Assembly (NCBI GenBank): GCA_964501655.1
Contig: CAZCTN010000008.1
Span: forward strand, 48,462-112,461
Length of the DNA stretch: 64,000 bases
Direction of reading: 5' to 3'
Source of the DNA: JAAYJK01 sp964501655
Lineage (GTDB): Bacteria; Bacillota; Syntrophomonadia; Syntrophomonadales; Syntrophomonadaceae
Positions within the stretch are counted from its first letter, which is position 1, and each line of letters opens with the position of its first letter. Shown piece by piece: positions 1-8,452 of the stretch. Both the position numbers and the translations under genes were made by a program. The notes under the pieces were generated by a model that saw only the letters and a list, made by a program, of their open reading frames with translations, searched no databases and was not told the DNA's origin.

Positions 1-14
1 TCACGCCTTCGTCA

Positions 15-596
15 TTAATTATCTATCCAACGACCTCGCGACAATTCTTTTTTCAGGGCTTTCCGGCCCCGGCTGATTCGTGATTTGACCGTACCCAGGG
101 ACCAGCCGGTAATGCTGCCGATCTCTTCGTAGCTGTATCCTTCCAGTTCCCGGAGCACCAAGGCAATCCGGTAATCGTAATGCAGTCTCTCCAGGGCTGA
201 GTTCAGCATATCTTTTAACTCCCGGCGTTCCATTTCATCCAGGGGACTTTCCTGACTGGCCGCCAATTCTCTGAACAACAGACCTTCAGTACCGGCGAAT
301 GGCTCATCCAGGGACAAGGCAACCACTTTCCGATTACGGCGCAAATGATTGATCCATAAATTTACCGCAATTCTATGCAGCCAGGTGCCGAAATCTGCAC
401 TGAAGCGAAAGGACCTTATTTTGTTGTAGGCCTGAACAAAAACGTCCTGGGCCAGATCCTGAGCATCATGTTCATTGCCGGCCAGATGGCAGCAATGGGT
501 AAAAACCCGATCCTGGTACAATAAAACCAGTTCCTCAAAAGCCTGCAGGTCATTCTGCTGAGCTCTTTTTATCAATTCCTCGACTGGAGTTATCAA
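15..596 (-). CDS. ECF-type RNA polymerase sigma factor
   Basis: A 193-aa sigma-70 family factor of the extracytoplasmic-function type, which would direct RNA polymerase to envelope or stress genes. Region 2 is seen around residues 25-95 (DLAQDVFVQAYNKIRSF, then FGTWLHRIAVNLW). Region 4 with its helix-turn-helix is near residues 135-185 (YSYEEIGSITGWSLGTVKSR). There is no region 3, as expected of ECF factors. The start is a TTG at 596-594, preceded by a good Shine-Dalgarno (AGGAGTGG, complement of 605-612). Its own promoter (641-670) is a GGAACTT/GTCTAA pair, so it is probably autoregulated. An anti-sigma gene would be expected immediately downstream, but the window ends there. Confidence 0.93.
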   Translation of the reverse strand: MITPVEELIKRAQQNDLQAFEELVLLYQDRVFTHCCHLAGNEHDAQDLAQDVFVQAYNKIRSFRFSADFGTWLHRIAVNLWINHLRRNRKVVALSLDEPFAGTEGLLFRELAASQESPLDEMERRELKDMLNSALERLHYDYRIALVLRELEGYSYEEIGSITGWSLGTVKSRISRGRKALKKELSRGRWIDN

Positions 597-640
597 AACT
601 TAACCACTCCTGGTCTAATCGGAAAAAACTCCGACTAGTT

Positions 641-670
641 ATTAGACAATGCAGTTAATGAAAAAGTTCC
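641..670 (-). promoter_or_regulatory. ECF (RpoE-type) promoter of the sigma factor gene
   Basis: Read on the minus strand: GGAACTT (670-664), 16-nt spacer, GTCTAAT (647-641). This matches the known RpoE-type pattern (GGAACTT and TCTRA, about 16 nt apart). It lies about 45 nt upstream of the TTG start. The same pair with the same spacing is found at 952-980 on the plus strand. Confidence 0.8.
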
Positions 671-951
671 CGTTATTTAATAAGCAATAAAAAATATTTT
701 ATTTCATAATTCATAATCAGTTAAATATCTCAGTTCAAATAAATACCTGCCTCATAAAGGCTAGTAGTAATTATATCATTTTATGCTGTTTTAAGTGTTA
801 AGAGGAAGGATTTATCTTCATCCAAGCCTTGCCGTTTATGGCTGGGATTGGACAAAATGACAATCACCCACCAAGGAAGGGGACGACTCTTAAACATAAA
901 TAGGAAGAAAGACAGGATTATCTCTCCGATGGAAAAAAAATTCTGTTTCCG
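671..951. other. Non-coding stretch between divergent ECF promoters
   Basis: About 280 bases, AT-rich in its left half. I see no gene, no strong hairpin and no repeat. A 61-codon minus-strand reading frame at 918-1103 starts here but has no Shine-Dalgarno, and it overlaps the promoter and leader of the surface protein gene. Confidence 0.5.
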
Positions 952-980
952 GGAACTTTTTTGTAATTAATGTTGTCTAA
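952..980 (+). promoter_or_regulatory. ECF (RpoE-type) promoter of the surface protein gene
   Basis: GGAACTT at 952-958, a 16-nt spacer and GTCTAA at 975-980. Both hexamer-like elements and the spacing are identical to the promoter of the ECF sigma gene on the other strand. Transcription from here would give a leader of roughly 215 nt before the TTG at 1203. Confidence 0.8.
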
Positions 981-997
981 CAGGTTGTATAAAAATA

Positions 998-1160
998 CTG
1001 GTGCCTGATGGCATAATTGCCAGACAGGCCAGACTAAGGAAACCGGTACAAATTTATGATAAACCCGAGCCGGTAGGAAAAGGAGGGGAGACGGCAAAAG
1101 CATCGGGGACGGTGAAATACCGTTGATTACCTTTCAGATAGGGCTTGGCCCTGATTACCT
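998..1160 (+). promoter_or_regulatory. Structured 5' leader of the surface protein mRNA
   Basis: The leader contains a long hairpin at 998-1032, made of nested pairs CTGG/CCAG, GCCTG/CAGGC and TGGCA/TGCCA around a TAAT loop. Two smaller ones follow: ACGGT/ACCGT at 1109-1123 and AGGGC/GCCCT at 1140-1152. A 9-nt direct repeat TGATTACCT occurs at 1124-1132 and 1152-1160. I could not match it to a riboswitch class. It may stabilise an abundant mRNA or control translation. Confidence 0.45.
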
Positions 1161-1202
1161 CAAGAAATTATCTTATTTATTTTCAATAAGGAGGGAAAAA
1201 AT

Positions 1203-3413
1203 TTGCTAAGAAAATCAAGTAAAAAATTAGCACTAGTATTAGTATTAACTATGCTGGCAACCATGTTCGTAGGCGTAGGTGCAGCAAGTGCAGCAACCAC
1301 TTACAGTGTGGTTTCCGCTCCTACTGTAGCTAAAGGTACTAATGATGATTTAGGAACGGTTCTTATTAATATTGATGTGTTGCAGGGAAGAACTTCAGCA
1401 AGCTCATTTCTGGTTACTCTTCCGCAGGATTTTGTGTTTCCTGGAAACGTAGGTGACACCTGGAACGCATTGACAGTATCCAGAAATGACGATGAAACTG
1501 CCGGTGCAAATGCATGGTATAGGGGTAAAGTCGTTGGTGTAGCAGAAAAACTGAACGATCGTGAAATACGCGTAGATGTAATCCCGGTTACTGATGACGG
1601 TTTATCCGGTGGTACTCCGGTTGACTATGATGATGTAAGATTGGCTCTGGCTCTGGCTAGTATTGATATTCCTGCTGATGCTGACCAGGGTGCAGTTGAG
1701 GCTATTATTACTGCTATAAGCGGCCAGTTCCCAAGCGGAACAGTTACTGTAGCTAATATTCCCGGTGGTGAAGTAACTTTATCAGTTTTAGATAAGATCA
1801 CCCTAGAATTAGGTGGAACCGAAACTATACAGATCACTGTTAAAGAAGATTCACAAGCCGGTCTGGAAGAGGGCAACAAGACTCTCAGATTCAGACTCCC
1901 AAAAGGCTTTGAATGGGCCGCTGACGGCACCGTGACCAATATTGGAGCTACGGGAGTTGACACTCTGACTGCAACCGTTGATGGCAGTGATGCTCGGTAC
2001 TTAAATATTAACCGTAGCGGAACAACTGATGCAAAAGCTGTCTACAGAGTTTCAGCGGACATTCGTGTTTCTGATGACGATGATGCCAAGTTGGGCGATA
2101 TTGTTGTAGCTGTATCCGGAAGCAGCAACTACAGCCCGAGTACTCTGACTATTGGAACCTATGCGGATTATGGATATACTATTACAGTGGAAGAATCCGA
2201 TAAGATTATACTCGCCGGAAGAGTTGATGAGGACGCCGAAATTTCCTCCTTCCGCATCAAAGAAGCAATTGGACATACCTTGATTGACAACAGAACTGTT
2301 ATCATGGAATTGCCTGATGGTGTATATTGGGATGACACTAATGAAGACGGCACAGGTACTGCTCTTATTGATACTACCAACAAGTCTGGAAATCTGAATT
2401 TCGGATCTCCATATCTGTACTCCAACGCTCGCAATAAAGTGAGACTAACCGTAAGTAATTCAGGTTCAAGTAAAGGTGATGTTGAAATTGAAGCTAAAGT
2501 TAGAGTGGCAGTAAACTACACCGGACCAATTACTATTAAATTCAGCGGCAGTGCAGGAATCAACGATGAGATCACTGTAGGGGAAGTAATTGCTCCGATT
2601 ACCGCTGCGTGCAACTCTGTAAATGTTATTATCGGTGCCCAGGATCAGCCTGGTGCTGACATTGTGATAACCGAATCTCAGGGCGAAGCCTTAATAAGCG
2701 GGCAGGACCTTGTCTTAACCGCACCGGATGGTGTAAGCTTCTCCAAGCTTCCCACCGTTGAGGCAGAAGATTTAAGCATTGGAACTGTAACCAGAGCCAG
2801 CAATGATGGAACCAGAAATAACAAATTGTTTATCCCCATTCGCTCTCAGAGCGATAATGGCGGAACCATTACTATTAGCGACCTGTATTACACCGTAGAT
2901 CGTACTGTTGCTGAAGGAGCTATGAAAATAACCATCGGCGGCGATGCAGTTGACCAAGCTGGAATAACCAACAGAACAGTTGCTGCTACAGTAGTAGCTG
3001 CCCAGAACGTAACTTCTGCTGGTGCATCCGAAATCTATAGTGGTACTTTCGTAATCGGATCTACCACTTACACCTTAAACGGCGTAGAATACACCATGGA
3101 CGTTGCTCCTTTCATCTCCGGCGACAGAACTTTCATGCCCATCCGCTATGTTGCTTATGCTCTGGGAATCTCCGAAGCAAACATCATGTGGGATGGAAGT
3201 GCTAATTCTGTTACCCTGATCAAGGGCGACAAGGTTGTACAGCTGACCGTTGGCAGCACGGCAATGCTTATCAATGGCGCAACTGTAAACATGGACGTTG
3301 CTCCGGTAAATGTTGCTCCTGGTAGAGTTTGCCTGCCTATCCGCTTTGTAGCACAGGCATTCGGCGCTGAAGTTGGTTGGGATGCTGAAACCCAGACTGT
3401 TTCAATTAACTAA
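1203..3413 (+). CDS. Secreted repeat-containing surface protein with copper amine oxidase N-terminal-type domain
   Basis: A 736-aa exported protein, likely a major cell-surface or S-layer-like component. It has a signal peptide (KK, hydrophobic core, AASA cleavage near residue 30). Four related beta-rich units follow, at about 31-180, 200-320, 335-455 and 470-600, with recurring elements such as LPKGFEW, LPDGVYW and APDGVSF. The C-terminal 610-736 is a copper amine oxidase N-terminal-like domain made of two halves, each with an RTFMPIRYVA / RVCLPIRFVA motif. That domain is common on clostridial surface proteins and does not imply oxidase activity. Start is TTG at 1203 with AAGGAGGG at 1188-1195. 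Codon use is AT-rich and leader plus terminator are strong, suggesting high expression. An ECF promoter lies upstream. Confidence 0.85.
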   Translation: MLRKSSKKLALVLVLTMLATMFVGVGAASAATTYSVVSAPTVAKGTNDDLGTVLINIDVLQGRTSASSFLVTLPQDFVFPGNVGDTWNALTVSRNDDETAGANAWYRGKVVGVAEKLNDREIRVDVIPVTDDGLSGGTPVDYDDVRLALALASIDIPADADQGAVEAIITAISGQFPSGTVTVANIPGGEVTLSVLDKITLELGGTETIQITVKEDSQAGLEEGNKTLRFRLPKGFEWAADGTVTNIGATGVDTLTATVDGSDARYLNINRSGTTDAKAVYRVSADIRVSDDDDAKLGDIVVAVSGSSNYSPSTLTIGTYADYGYTITVEESDKIILAGRVDEDAEISSFRIKEAIGHTLIDNRTVIMELPDGVYWDDTNEDGTGTALIDTTNKSGNLNFGSPYLYSNARNKVRLTVSNSGSSKGDVEIEAKVRVAVNYTGPITIKFSGSAGINDEITVGEVIAPITAACNSVNVIIGAQDQPGADIVITESQGEALISGQDLVLTAPDGVSFSKLPTVEAEDLSIGTVTRASNDGTRNNKLFIPIRSQSDNGGTITISDLYYTVDRTVAEGAMKITIGGDAVDQAGITNRTVAATVVAAQNVTSAGASEIYSGTFVIGSTTYTLNGVEYTMDVAPFISGDRTFMPIRYVAYALGISEANIMWDGSANSVTLIKGDKVVQLTVGSTAMLINGATVNMDVAPVNVAPGRVCLPIRFVAQAFGAEVGWDAETQTVSIN

Positions 3414-3435
3414 TCGCTAAAATACCTAAATATAT

Positions 3436-3467
3436 AAAAAGGCTGTCCCTTAGGGGACGGCCTTTTT
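3436..3467 (+). terminator. Rho-independent terminator after surface protein gene
   Basis: Stem AAAGGCTGTCCC / GGGACGGCCTTT with a TTAG loop, followed by TTTTTC. It is a strong canonical terminator. Confidence 0.92.
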
Positions 3468-3566
3468 CTCTAAAGCCAATGTTTACAAGTAATATCAGCT
3501 TAGAAGAGAAGCAGGAAATAACCAAAGGCAGGCTAGATCTTTATAAAATCTTGATAATTGGGTGGA

Positions 3567-3595
3567 TTGACCCCGGAGTCGGTTCAGTATATAAT
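3567..3595 (+). promoter_or_regulatory. SigA-type promoter of the TolC-family gene
   Basis: TTGACC (3567-3572), 17-nt spacer, TATAAT (3590-3595). It lies about 85 nt upstream of the ATG at 3681. Its position excludes a start at the far-upstream in-frame ATG at 3558. Confidence 0.85.
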
Positions 3596-3680
3596 TAATT
3601 TGGTTATAATGAGGCGAAAAGATGTACCCTGCTTTTTTAAGCGGGTTCTTATGCCTAAAATAATAGTAAAGGAGGTTGCT

Positions 3681-4775
3681 ATGCCTAAATTCGAGAAAGC
3701 AATTATAGTTTTCCTGACTGCTTTTATGCTGATGTGCTTTATACCAGCTGCTCTTGCCGGGGAAACGGTAAACGATGAAGGTTTAACTATAGAACAGGCT
3801 ATAGAAAAGGCTCTGTCATACAGTAAGACCTTGCAGCAAGCTGATCTGGATATTGAGAAGGCTGAGGTTCAGCGGGATTCTCTGGCCGATACGGTAAAAT
3901 TCATTCCCCTGGAAGCTTCCGGGTCTGCTGAGGCTGATCAGGCTTATACTGCTCTGGTATCTGCAGACATTTCCTGGTCAATGACCAAGAAGACAAAAGA
4001 TATCAATGAAGATAAGATAGCCTTATCTGCTTTTAGTGCCTATATCGATGTACTCAAGGCACAAGAAAACTTGCAGTATTACCAGGAGGCTTTGAGCAAG
4101 GCTCAGACCGAATGGAAAGTTGCCAATATTAAATACCAGCAGGGTTTGATCAGTTCTCTGGAAAAAAGTTCGGCGGATGTACAATATTTGAGTGCCCAGA
4201 AGGCAGTGAGTTCAGCCGAGGATCAGCTTACCACAGCCTACCAGGCACTGAATAAGCTTATAGGAAGCAGAGTGGATGACCGCCTAATTTTGAGCCAAAA
4301 ACCTGCATACCAGCAGCTGGTTATTGATGAACTGGAAGCGGCTGTAAATAGAGCTGTTGATGCTAATCCATCCATCTGGCTGGCAGGACAGAATATAGAT
4401 CTGGCTAAACTGCAATTATCTTTATTTGACTGGACCTCTGGCAATTCCAATTCCTATCGGGCTTCAGAGATTACCATAGAAAAGGCGGAATTAAGCGCGG
4501 TTGAGGCCCGGTCCGAGTTGCGTCAGGCGGTAAGGAATATTTATTATAATATCCTGGCCTTGGAAATTTCATATACCATGCAAGAGGAAGCGGTAAAGCT
4601 AGCTGAGGATAATCTAAGAGTAAAAACCCTTATGAATAGCGTGGGAATGGCTACAAAACTGGACATACAGACAGCTGAACTGGACTTGCAGAAGGCCAGG
4701 TATGATCTTGATGCTATTGTTTATCAGCATGAATATCTAAAACTGGTGTTTGAAAAGCCCTGGGCGGCCATGTAA
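3681..4775 (+). CDS. TolC-family outer-membrane-efflux-like protein
   Basis: A 364-aa exported, largely helical protein of the TolC/outer membrane efflux family. A signal peptide covers about residues 1-28 (hydrophobic core, then ALAG). The typical opening LTIEQAIEKALSYSKTL follows. Two related coiled-coil halves carry the family pattern, including KYQQGLISSLEKSSAD and LMNSVGMATKLDIQTAEL. It is shorter than proteobacterial TolC (about 470-490 aa). I chose the ATG at 3681 because of the AAAGGAGG at 3668-3675 and the promoter at 3567-3595. It is monocistronic between two terminators. Clostridial genomes do encode TolC-like proteins. Whether this one forms a true outer-membrane duct or works as a wall-spanning or secreted helical protein cannot be told from sequence. 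Confidence 0.8.
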   Translation: MPKFEKAIIVFLTAFMLMCFIPAALAGETVNDEGLTIEQAIEKALSYSKTLQQADLDIEKAEVQRDSLADTVKFIPLEASGSAEADQAYTALVSADISWSMTKKTKDINEDKIALSAFSAYIDVLKAQENLQYYQEALSKAQTEWKVANIKYQQGLISSLEKSSADVQYLSAQKAVSSAEDQLTTAYQALNKLIGSRVDDRLILSQKPAYQQLVIDELEAAVNRAVDANPSIWLAGQNIDLAKLQLSLFDWTSGNSNSYRASEITIEKAELSAVEARSELRQAVRNIYYNILALEISYTMQEEAVKLAEDNLRVKTLMNSVGMATKLDIQTAELDLQKARYDLDAIVYQHEYLKLVFEKPWAAM

Positions 4776-4816
4776 GCTTAATACTGTTTAGAAGATAAAT
4801 AATACTAAGAACTGAG

Positions 4817-4853
4817 AAACAGCCCGGATATCTTTAATATCCGGGCTGTTTCT
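4817..4853 (+). terminator. Terminator after TolC-family gene
   Basis: Long perfect stem AACAGCCCGGATAT / ATATCCGGGCTGTT with a CTTTA loop, then TTCTTTCC. It sits between convergent genes and may serve both strands, although the minus strand lacks a good T-run. Confidence 0.85.
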
Positions 4854-4947
4854 TTCCTTCCGGTTGACTGGACTTACAGCCTGCCCTCCGTCATTTCCAA
4901 ATCTCTTGAATAGGTAAAAAGCCGCAGCCTTTCTCAGGGGTGCTTTA

Positions 4948-6255
4948 TTATTCAGGAATTTCGCGGGTAATTATGATTTCCCTGCTTAATTCATCCCAAT
5001 CTACCGTGCACCCCAGAGCCTCTGCCACAAATCTCAAAGGCACCATGGTTCTCCCCGGGGTTATAATCTCTGGTACCACCTGAGAGTTTTCCCCATCGAC
5101 CGGCATATTTGTACCATTTACCTTTGCCGTGGGTTTGCCGATCCAGAGTTGAATATCTGTGTCATTCAAGACAATATCAACCCTCTGCTCCTCGGCACTC
5201 CACTCCACCTGTGCTCCCAGGGACTCAGCTATGTAGCGGATGGGCAACAAGGTTCGGGACTCTTTTATTATTGGAGCGGCATCCATCTGATATGGCTGAT
5301 TGTTCAAGTAATAGGCAGAGCTGCCCACCTTAAAAATCAGTTCATCCATTGGCTGCTGCTGCGGGGGTTCAAATGTTTTGGCGCTGGCAACATTGCTGGG
5401 GGTGGAAGTGCAGTTTTCATTGAATGCTTGAACCAAAAAGGAATAACTGCTGTCTGGACTCAAGTCGGCAAGTGAATAACTGACTATGTTGGAGCCAACT
5501 CTGGTTAATTCTTTATGGGAGTCGCTGCCTGCTTGCTTCATTAGGATGATATAGCCATCTTCATTGATGGCATTGTCCTGCCAGGCAAGGTCAATCTGGG
5601 TTGCGGAAACTGCAGTTGCTTTCAGATCAGTGGGCGGGAAGGGGCAGACGAAGTCATACCCGGCTACCGATACTTCACTGCTGGGCCATCCGGACCCGGA
5701 CATGGAATCAAAATAAATTCTTACCGATCGGTATTCATCAGCTACCGCATAGGCTTCATCAAGGTAAATTAAAAACCGGTTTTCGCCAAAAGTGCTGTCA
5801 TAGTTTTGCAGGACCATAACTACTTCATTATTATGAAGTGAATTAAGATAAAAGGGATCATGGCCAGCGGCATTAAACAAATCATTGGCATTGCCTCTCA
5901 CTCGTTCCGGAATAACGATCCTCACTTGCCCCTTCTGGTCTCCGGCAATAGTATAGGTGATTTGCTGCCCGGAAGAGGTATCACTGACAACTGGGCCGGT
6001 TATTAAAGAGGCGGACTCATGAAATTTGCAATTACTGGATAGCCGAAACATTAAAAGGTCTCCATTGCTTAACGCGCCGGGTTCGGCATCGACAATAACT
6101 GTCCCCAGCTGGGCCCAGGTATTATTGCGCACGTCGGGTACAAGTATGACGTCATAACCGCTGGCAGCTAGTACTAACGACGGATACAGCAATAACGCCA
6201 TCAATGAGCTTATGGTGATAAATACAGTCTTGTGAATCCGTTTTCGGATAGACAT
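4948..6255 (-). CDS. Secreted protein with fibronectin III and copper amine oxidase N-terminal-type domains
   Basis: A 435-aa exported protein. A signal peptide covers residues 1-31. The N-terminal domain (32-200) shares its opening pattern (Y.V...P.V...T....LGTV.VD) with the surface protein at 1203. A fibronectin type III domain lies at about 207-296 (PPTDLKATAVSATQIDLAW). The C-terminal copper amine oxidase N-terminal-like domain is at about 306-432, with RTLLPIRYIAESLGA and RTMVPLRFVAEALG. Start is the ATG at 6255-6253 with GAAGGAGATGAAAG upstream, not the ATG 17 codons further out. It is probably a lower-abundance paralogue of the big surface protein, with an added adhesion-type domain. 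No ECF-type promoter was seen upstream. Confidence 0.83.
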   Translation of the reverse strand: MSIRKRIHKTVFITISSLMALLLYPSLVLAASGYDVILVPDVRNNTWAQLGTVIVDAEPGALSNGDLLMFRLSSNCKFHESASLITGPVVSDTSSGQQITYTIAGDQKGQVRIVIPERVRGNANDLFNAAGHDPFYLNSLHNNEVVMVLQNYDSTFGENRFLIYLDEAYAVADEYRSVRIYFDSMSGSGWPSSEVSVAGYDFVCPFPPTDLKATAVSATQIDLAWQDNAINEDGYIILMKQAGSDSHKELTRVGSNIVSYSLADLSPDSSYSFLVQAFNENCTSTPSNVASAKTFEPPQQQPMDELIFKVGSSAYYLNNQPYQMDAAPIIKESRTLLPIRYIAESLGAQVEWSAEEQRVDIVLNDTDIQLWIGKPTAKVNGTNMPVDGENSQVVPEIITPGRTMVPLRFVAEALGCTVDWDELSREIIITREIPE

Positions 6256-6557
6256 TCTTTCATCTCCTTCCCTAAGATAGAAAATAATCAGCTCCTGCGG
6301 CAACAAGACTATTCGCAGTCAACACTCGCATATTGACTGCCGGTGCGGCAGTCAAGCAAGCCTTGCCCACAAGCAAGTATTTATGCTGCCGACACTTTAA
6401 GTATAACGTAAATAGGACAAAATTTGCAGCTGATCCTGTAAGAAGATGGGAATAATGTGAAGATCGGTTTCATTCTTAACTGCTATATTAAATAAAAGGA
6501 ATTTAGTGTTATTATATGGAATATTTATGTGTATTAATTAACTTCGGAGGATTGCCA

Positions 6558-8129
6558 ATGACCAATAAATTAAGAATCGTACTGCTGATTGCTTTACTGG
6601 GACTGCTTTTACTGCCAGGACCTTTACTGGCCGCTTCCGACCCGGTATTTGATGAGGTTAAGGCCTTGGTGGAGGCGTTCTATGTGGACCCGGTGGATGT
6701 GAAGCAGTTGAATGTGCATTCTTCACAGGAACTGCTGGCCAAGCTGGGGGATGAATACAGCCTGTATATGACCGCGGCCGAGTTTGAAGAGTTTATCGGA
6801 GTTCTTGAGGGCGAGTATGCCGGAATCGGAGTGTATTTACCTAACCAGACTCTGGAACGGGGTATTGAGATAATCGGAGTGATAGAAGGGTCACCGGCTC
6901 AGAAGGCGGGTTTAAAGGCCGGAGATGTGATCGTTAAGATAAACCGGAAGAATATAGCCGGGATGGACTTGGATACAGTCTGCGGAATGCTGCTGGGACC
7001 GGCCGGAAGTAGGGTGCAACTAGAAGTTGAGACCGGTGCGGTCAGCAGGGATATTGAACTGACCCGGCAGATCATCAATATACCGGTGGTTGATTCCACC
7101 ATGCTGGAATTCAATATTGCCTGGATTGACATCGCCAGTTTCAGCGAAGATTCCCATCAAGAGTTGCTCCAGGCTATTTTGAGCAGCCGGCAGGCGGGAG
7201 CTGACAAGTGGATTATAGACCTGCGGGGTAATCCCGGCGGATATATAAATGCTGCCATTGAAATGGCGGGATATTTTATCGGATCGGGCGCAGTTACGGT
7301 ATTGGAGGAAAGGGATTACATCACCCGCTATCATCCGAATCAGCCGGAAATTCTGGTAAATGATCCTATAATACTGTTAATAGACGAGAATAGCGCCAGT
7401 GCTTCGGAAATATTGGCTGCCGCATTGAAGGACCACCGCCAGGCGGTACTGCTGGGTGAAACCACCTACGGCAAAGGAACCGTACAGGAATTATATCCCC
7501 TATCCAATGGGGACTGGCTGAAATTGACTACGGCCAGGTTTTATTCCCCTCTGGGAATAGCTATCAATGGGGTTGGGGTTGATCCTGACTTCTGGCTGGA
7601 GGACAGCCACATGATCAAGGCCGCCGAATTGCTCTTGTCCGATCCCTCGGATGGCAGTGCGGGCAGTTATGAACTGCTGGCCAACGGACAACGGTTTGTG
7701 GTGGATCTGGCCCGGGCCCGTAATACGGAATACTGGCAGGCCTGGGGCGATATCACTGATGAACTCCAGTATTTACCGGCCTATAAAGGGGCAGGGGAAG
7801 ATAAATACAGTCTGCTGACTCCGGCCCAGGTCCGGGAAAGAGCGTCTCTTTATTATCCCGGCGTCGGCGAACTGGGGAGCATAAACAACTTCAGCGACAG
7901 CCGGGAGATAGTCTTGTATGTATCCCGGGCTTCCGATTCCAGTTGGAGTTCAGACCGCTTTCAACTGCGGCATGCCCTGAGCGGGGAAGAAATGGAAGTT
8001 GCAGCAGTAATAGCGGGGAACTTCATCAAAATCAGGCCGCAGGGAGAACTGATTCCGGGTGAATACTGGCTGGTATTCGATGATGGGCAGCAACAGGAAT
8101 ATCTGGTCCGGATTGGAATTGGGCAGTAG
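6558..8129 (+). CDS. S41 family C-terminal processing protease with PDZ domain
   Basis: A 523-aa exported or membrane-anchored serine protease of the CtpA/Tsp family. A signal peptide or anchor covers residues 1-27. A PDZ domain lies at about 85-165 (GSPAQKAGLKAGDVIVKINR). The S41 core has WIIDLRGNPGGY, the serine nucleophile in NSASASEILAAAL and the catalytic lysine in TTYGKGTVQELYPL. The last 160 residues or so form a C-terminal beta domain not found in the shorter CtpA at 44279. I chose ATG 6558 because of CGGAGG at 6545-6550. It is a stand-alone gene in the envelope region and may trim exported surface proteins, which is inference from location. Confidence 0.9.
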   Translation: MTNKLRIVLLIALLGLLLLPGPLLAASDPVFDEVKALVEAFYVDPVDVKQLNVHSSQELLAKLGDEYSLYMTAAEFEEFIGVLEGEYAGIGVYLPNQTLERGIEIIGVIEGSPAQKAGLKAGDVIVKINRKNIAGMDLDTVCGMLLGPAGSRVQLEVETGAVSRDIELTRQIINIPVVDSTMLEFNIAWIDIASFSEDSHQELLQAILSSRQAGADKWIIDLRGNPGGYINAAIEMAGYFIGSGAVTVLEERDYITRYHPNQPEILVNDPIILLIDENSASASEILAAALKDHRQAVLLGETTYGKGTVQELYPLSNGDWLKLTTARFYSPLGIAINGVGVDPDFWLEDSHMIKAAELLLSDPSDGSAGSYELLANGQRFVVDLARARNTEYWQAWGDITDELQYLPAYKGAGEDKYSLLTPAQVRERASLYYPGVGELGSINNFSDSREIVLYVSRASDSSWSSDRFQLRHALSGEEMEVAAVIAGNFIKIRPQGELIPGEYWLVFDDGQQQEYLVRIGIGQ

Positions 8130-8363
8130 CCTGGGGAGCAGTTTCAATCCACCGCTGCAGCCAGGCCGAGACGAGATAAGAGTTCAACGTCTGTTTAGTT
8201 ATAGGAAATCGACCGCTTAAATAGACGGGGGACTTTTCCACGCCTGGTCTTGCTCGACAGCCAAACTGCTTAGCCGGCACAGGAGCCTTTGTCCTGTCCA
8301 TCCCAGTACAGCAGGCCTTGCGCCCATATCTCATAGCTATGTTTATATACCGCAACAATATGG
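8130..8363. other. Intergenic stretch before the RND operon
   Basis: No gene recognised. The only structure seen is a modest hairpin ACAGGA/TCCTGT at 8279-8297. No convincing terminator follows the protease gene. Confidence 0.4.
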
Positions 8364-8393
8364 TTGACCACCTGCAAGCAGCGAATATATAAT
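8364..8393 (+). promoter_or_regulatory. SigA-type promoter of the RND efflux operon
   Basis: TTGACC (8364-8369), 18-nt spacer, TATAAT (8388-8393). It lies about 60 nt before the start of the adaptor gene. Confidence 0.8.
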
Positions 8394-8452
8394 TGGATTA
8401 GACTGACCAGCCGGTCGGAAATTATATGAAAAGGAACTGGGAGGTTACAATT

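Noticed and set aside
1..14. Start of an anti-sigma factor gene at the left edge
   Set aside because: A downstream gene is expected, and an ATG overlaps the sigma stop, but that frame hits a stop after four codons; too little sequence is available to call it.
918..1103. 61-codon minus-strand reading frame upstream of the surface protein gene
   Set aside because: It lacks a ribosome site, overlaps the ECF promoter and structured leader on the other strand, and its translation resembles nothing.
980..1202. Riboswitch identity for the surface protein leader
   Set aside because: Compared from memory with c-di-GMP-I/II, c-di-AMP and cobalamin classes; some short similarity (GGTGAAAT, AGGGC/GCCCT) but the conserved cores are missing.
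3558..3680. N-terminal extension of the TolC-family protein to the ATG at 3558
   Set aside because: The SigA -10 element at 3590-3595 lies downstream of that ATG, and the good ribosome site and signal peptide belong to the ATG at 3681.
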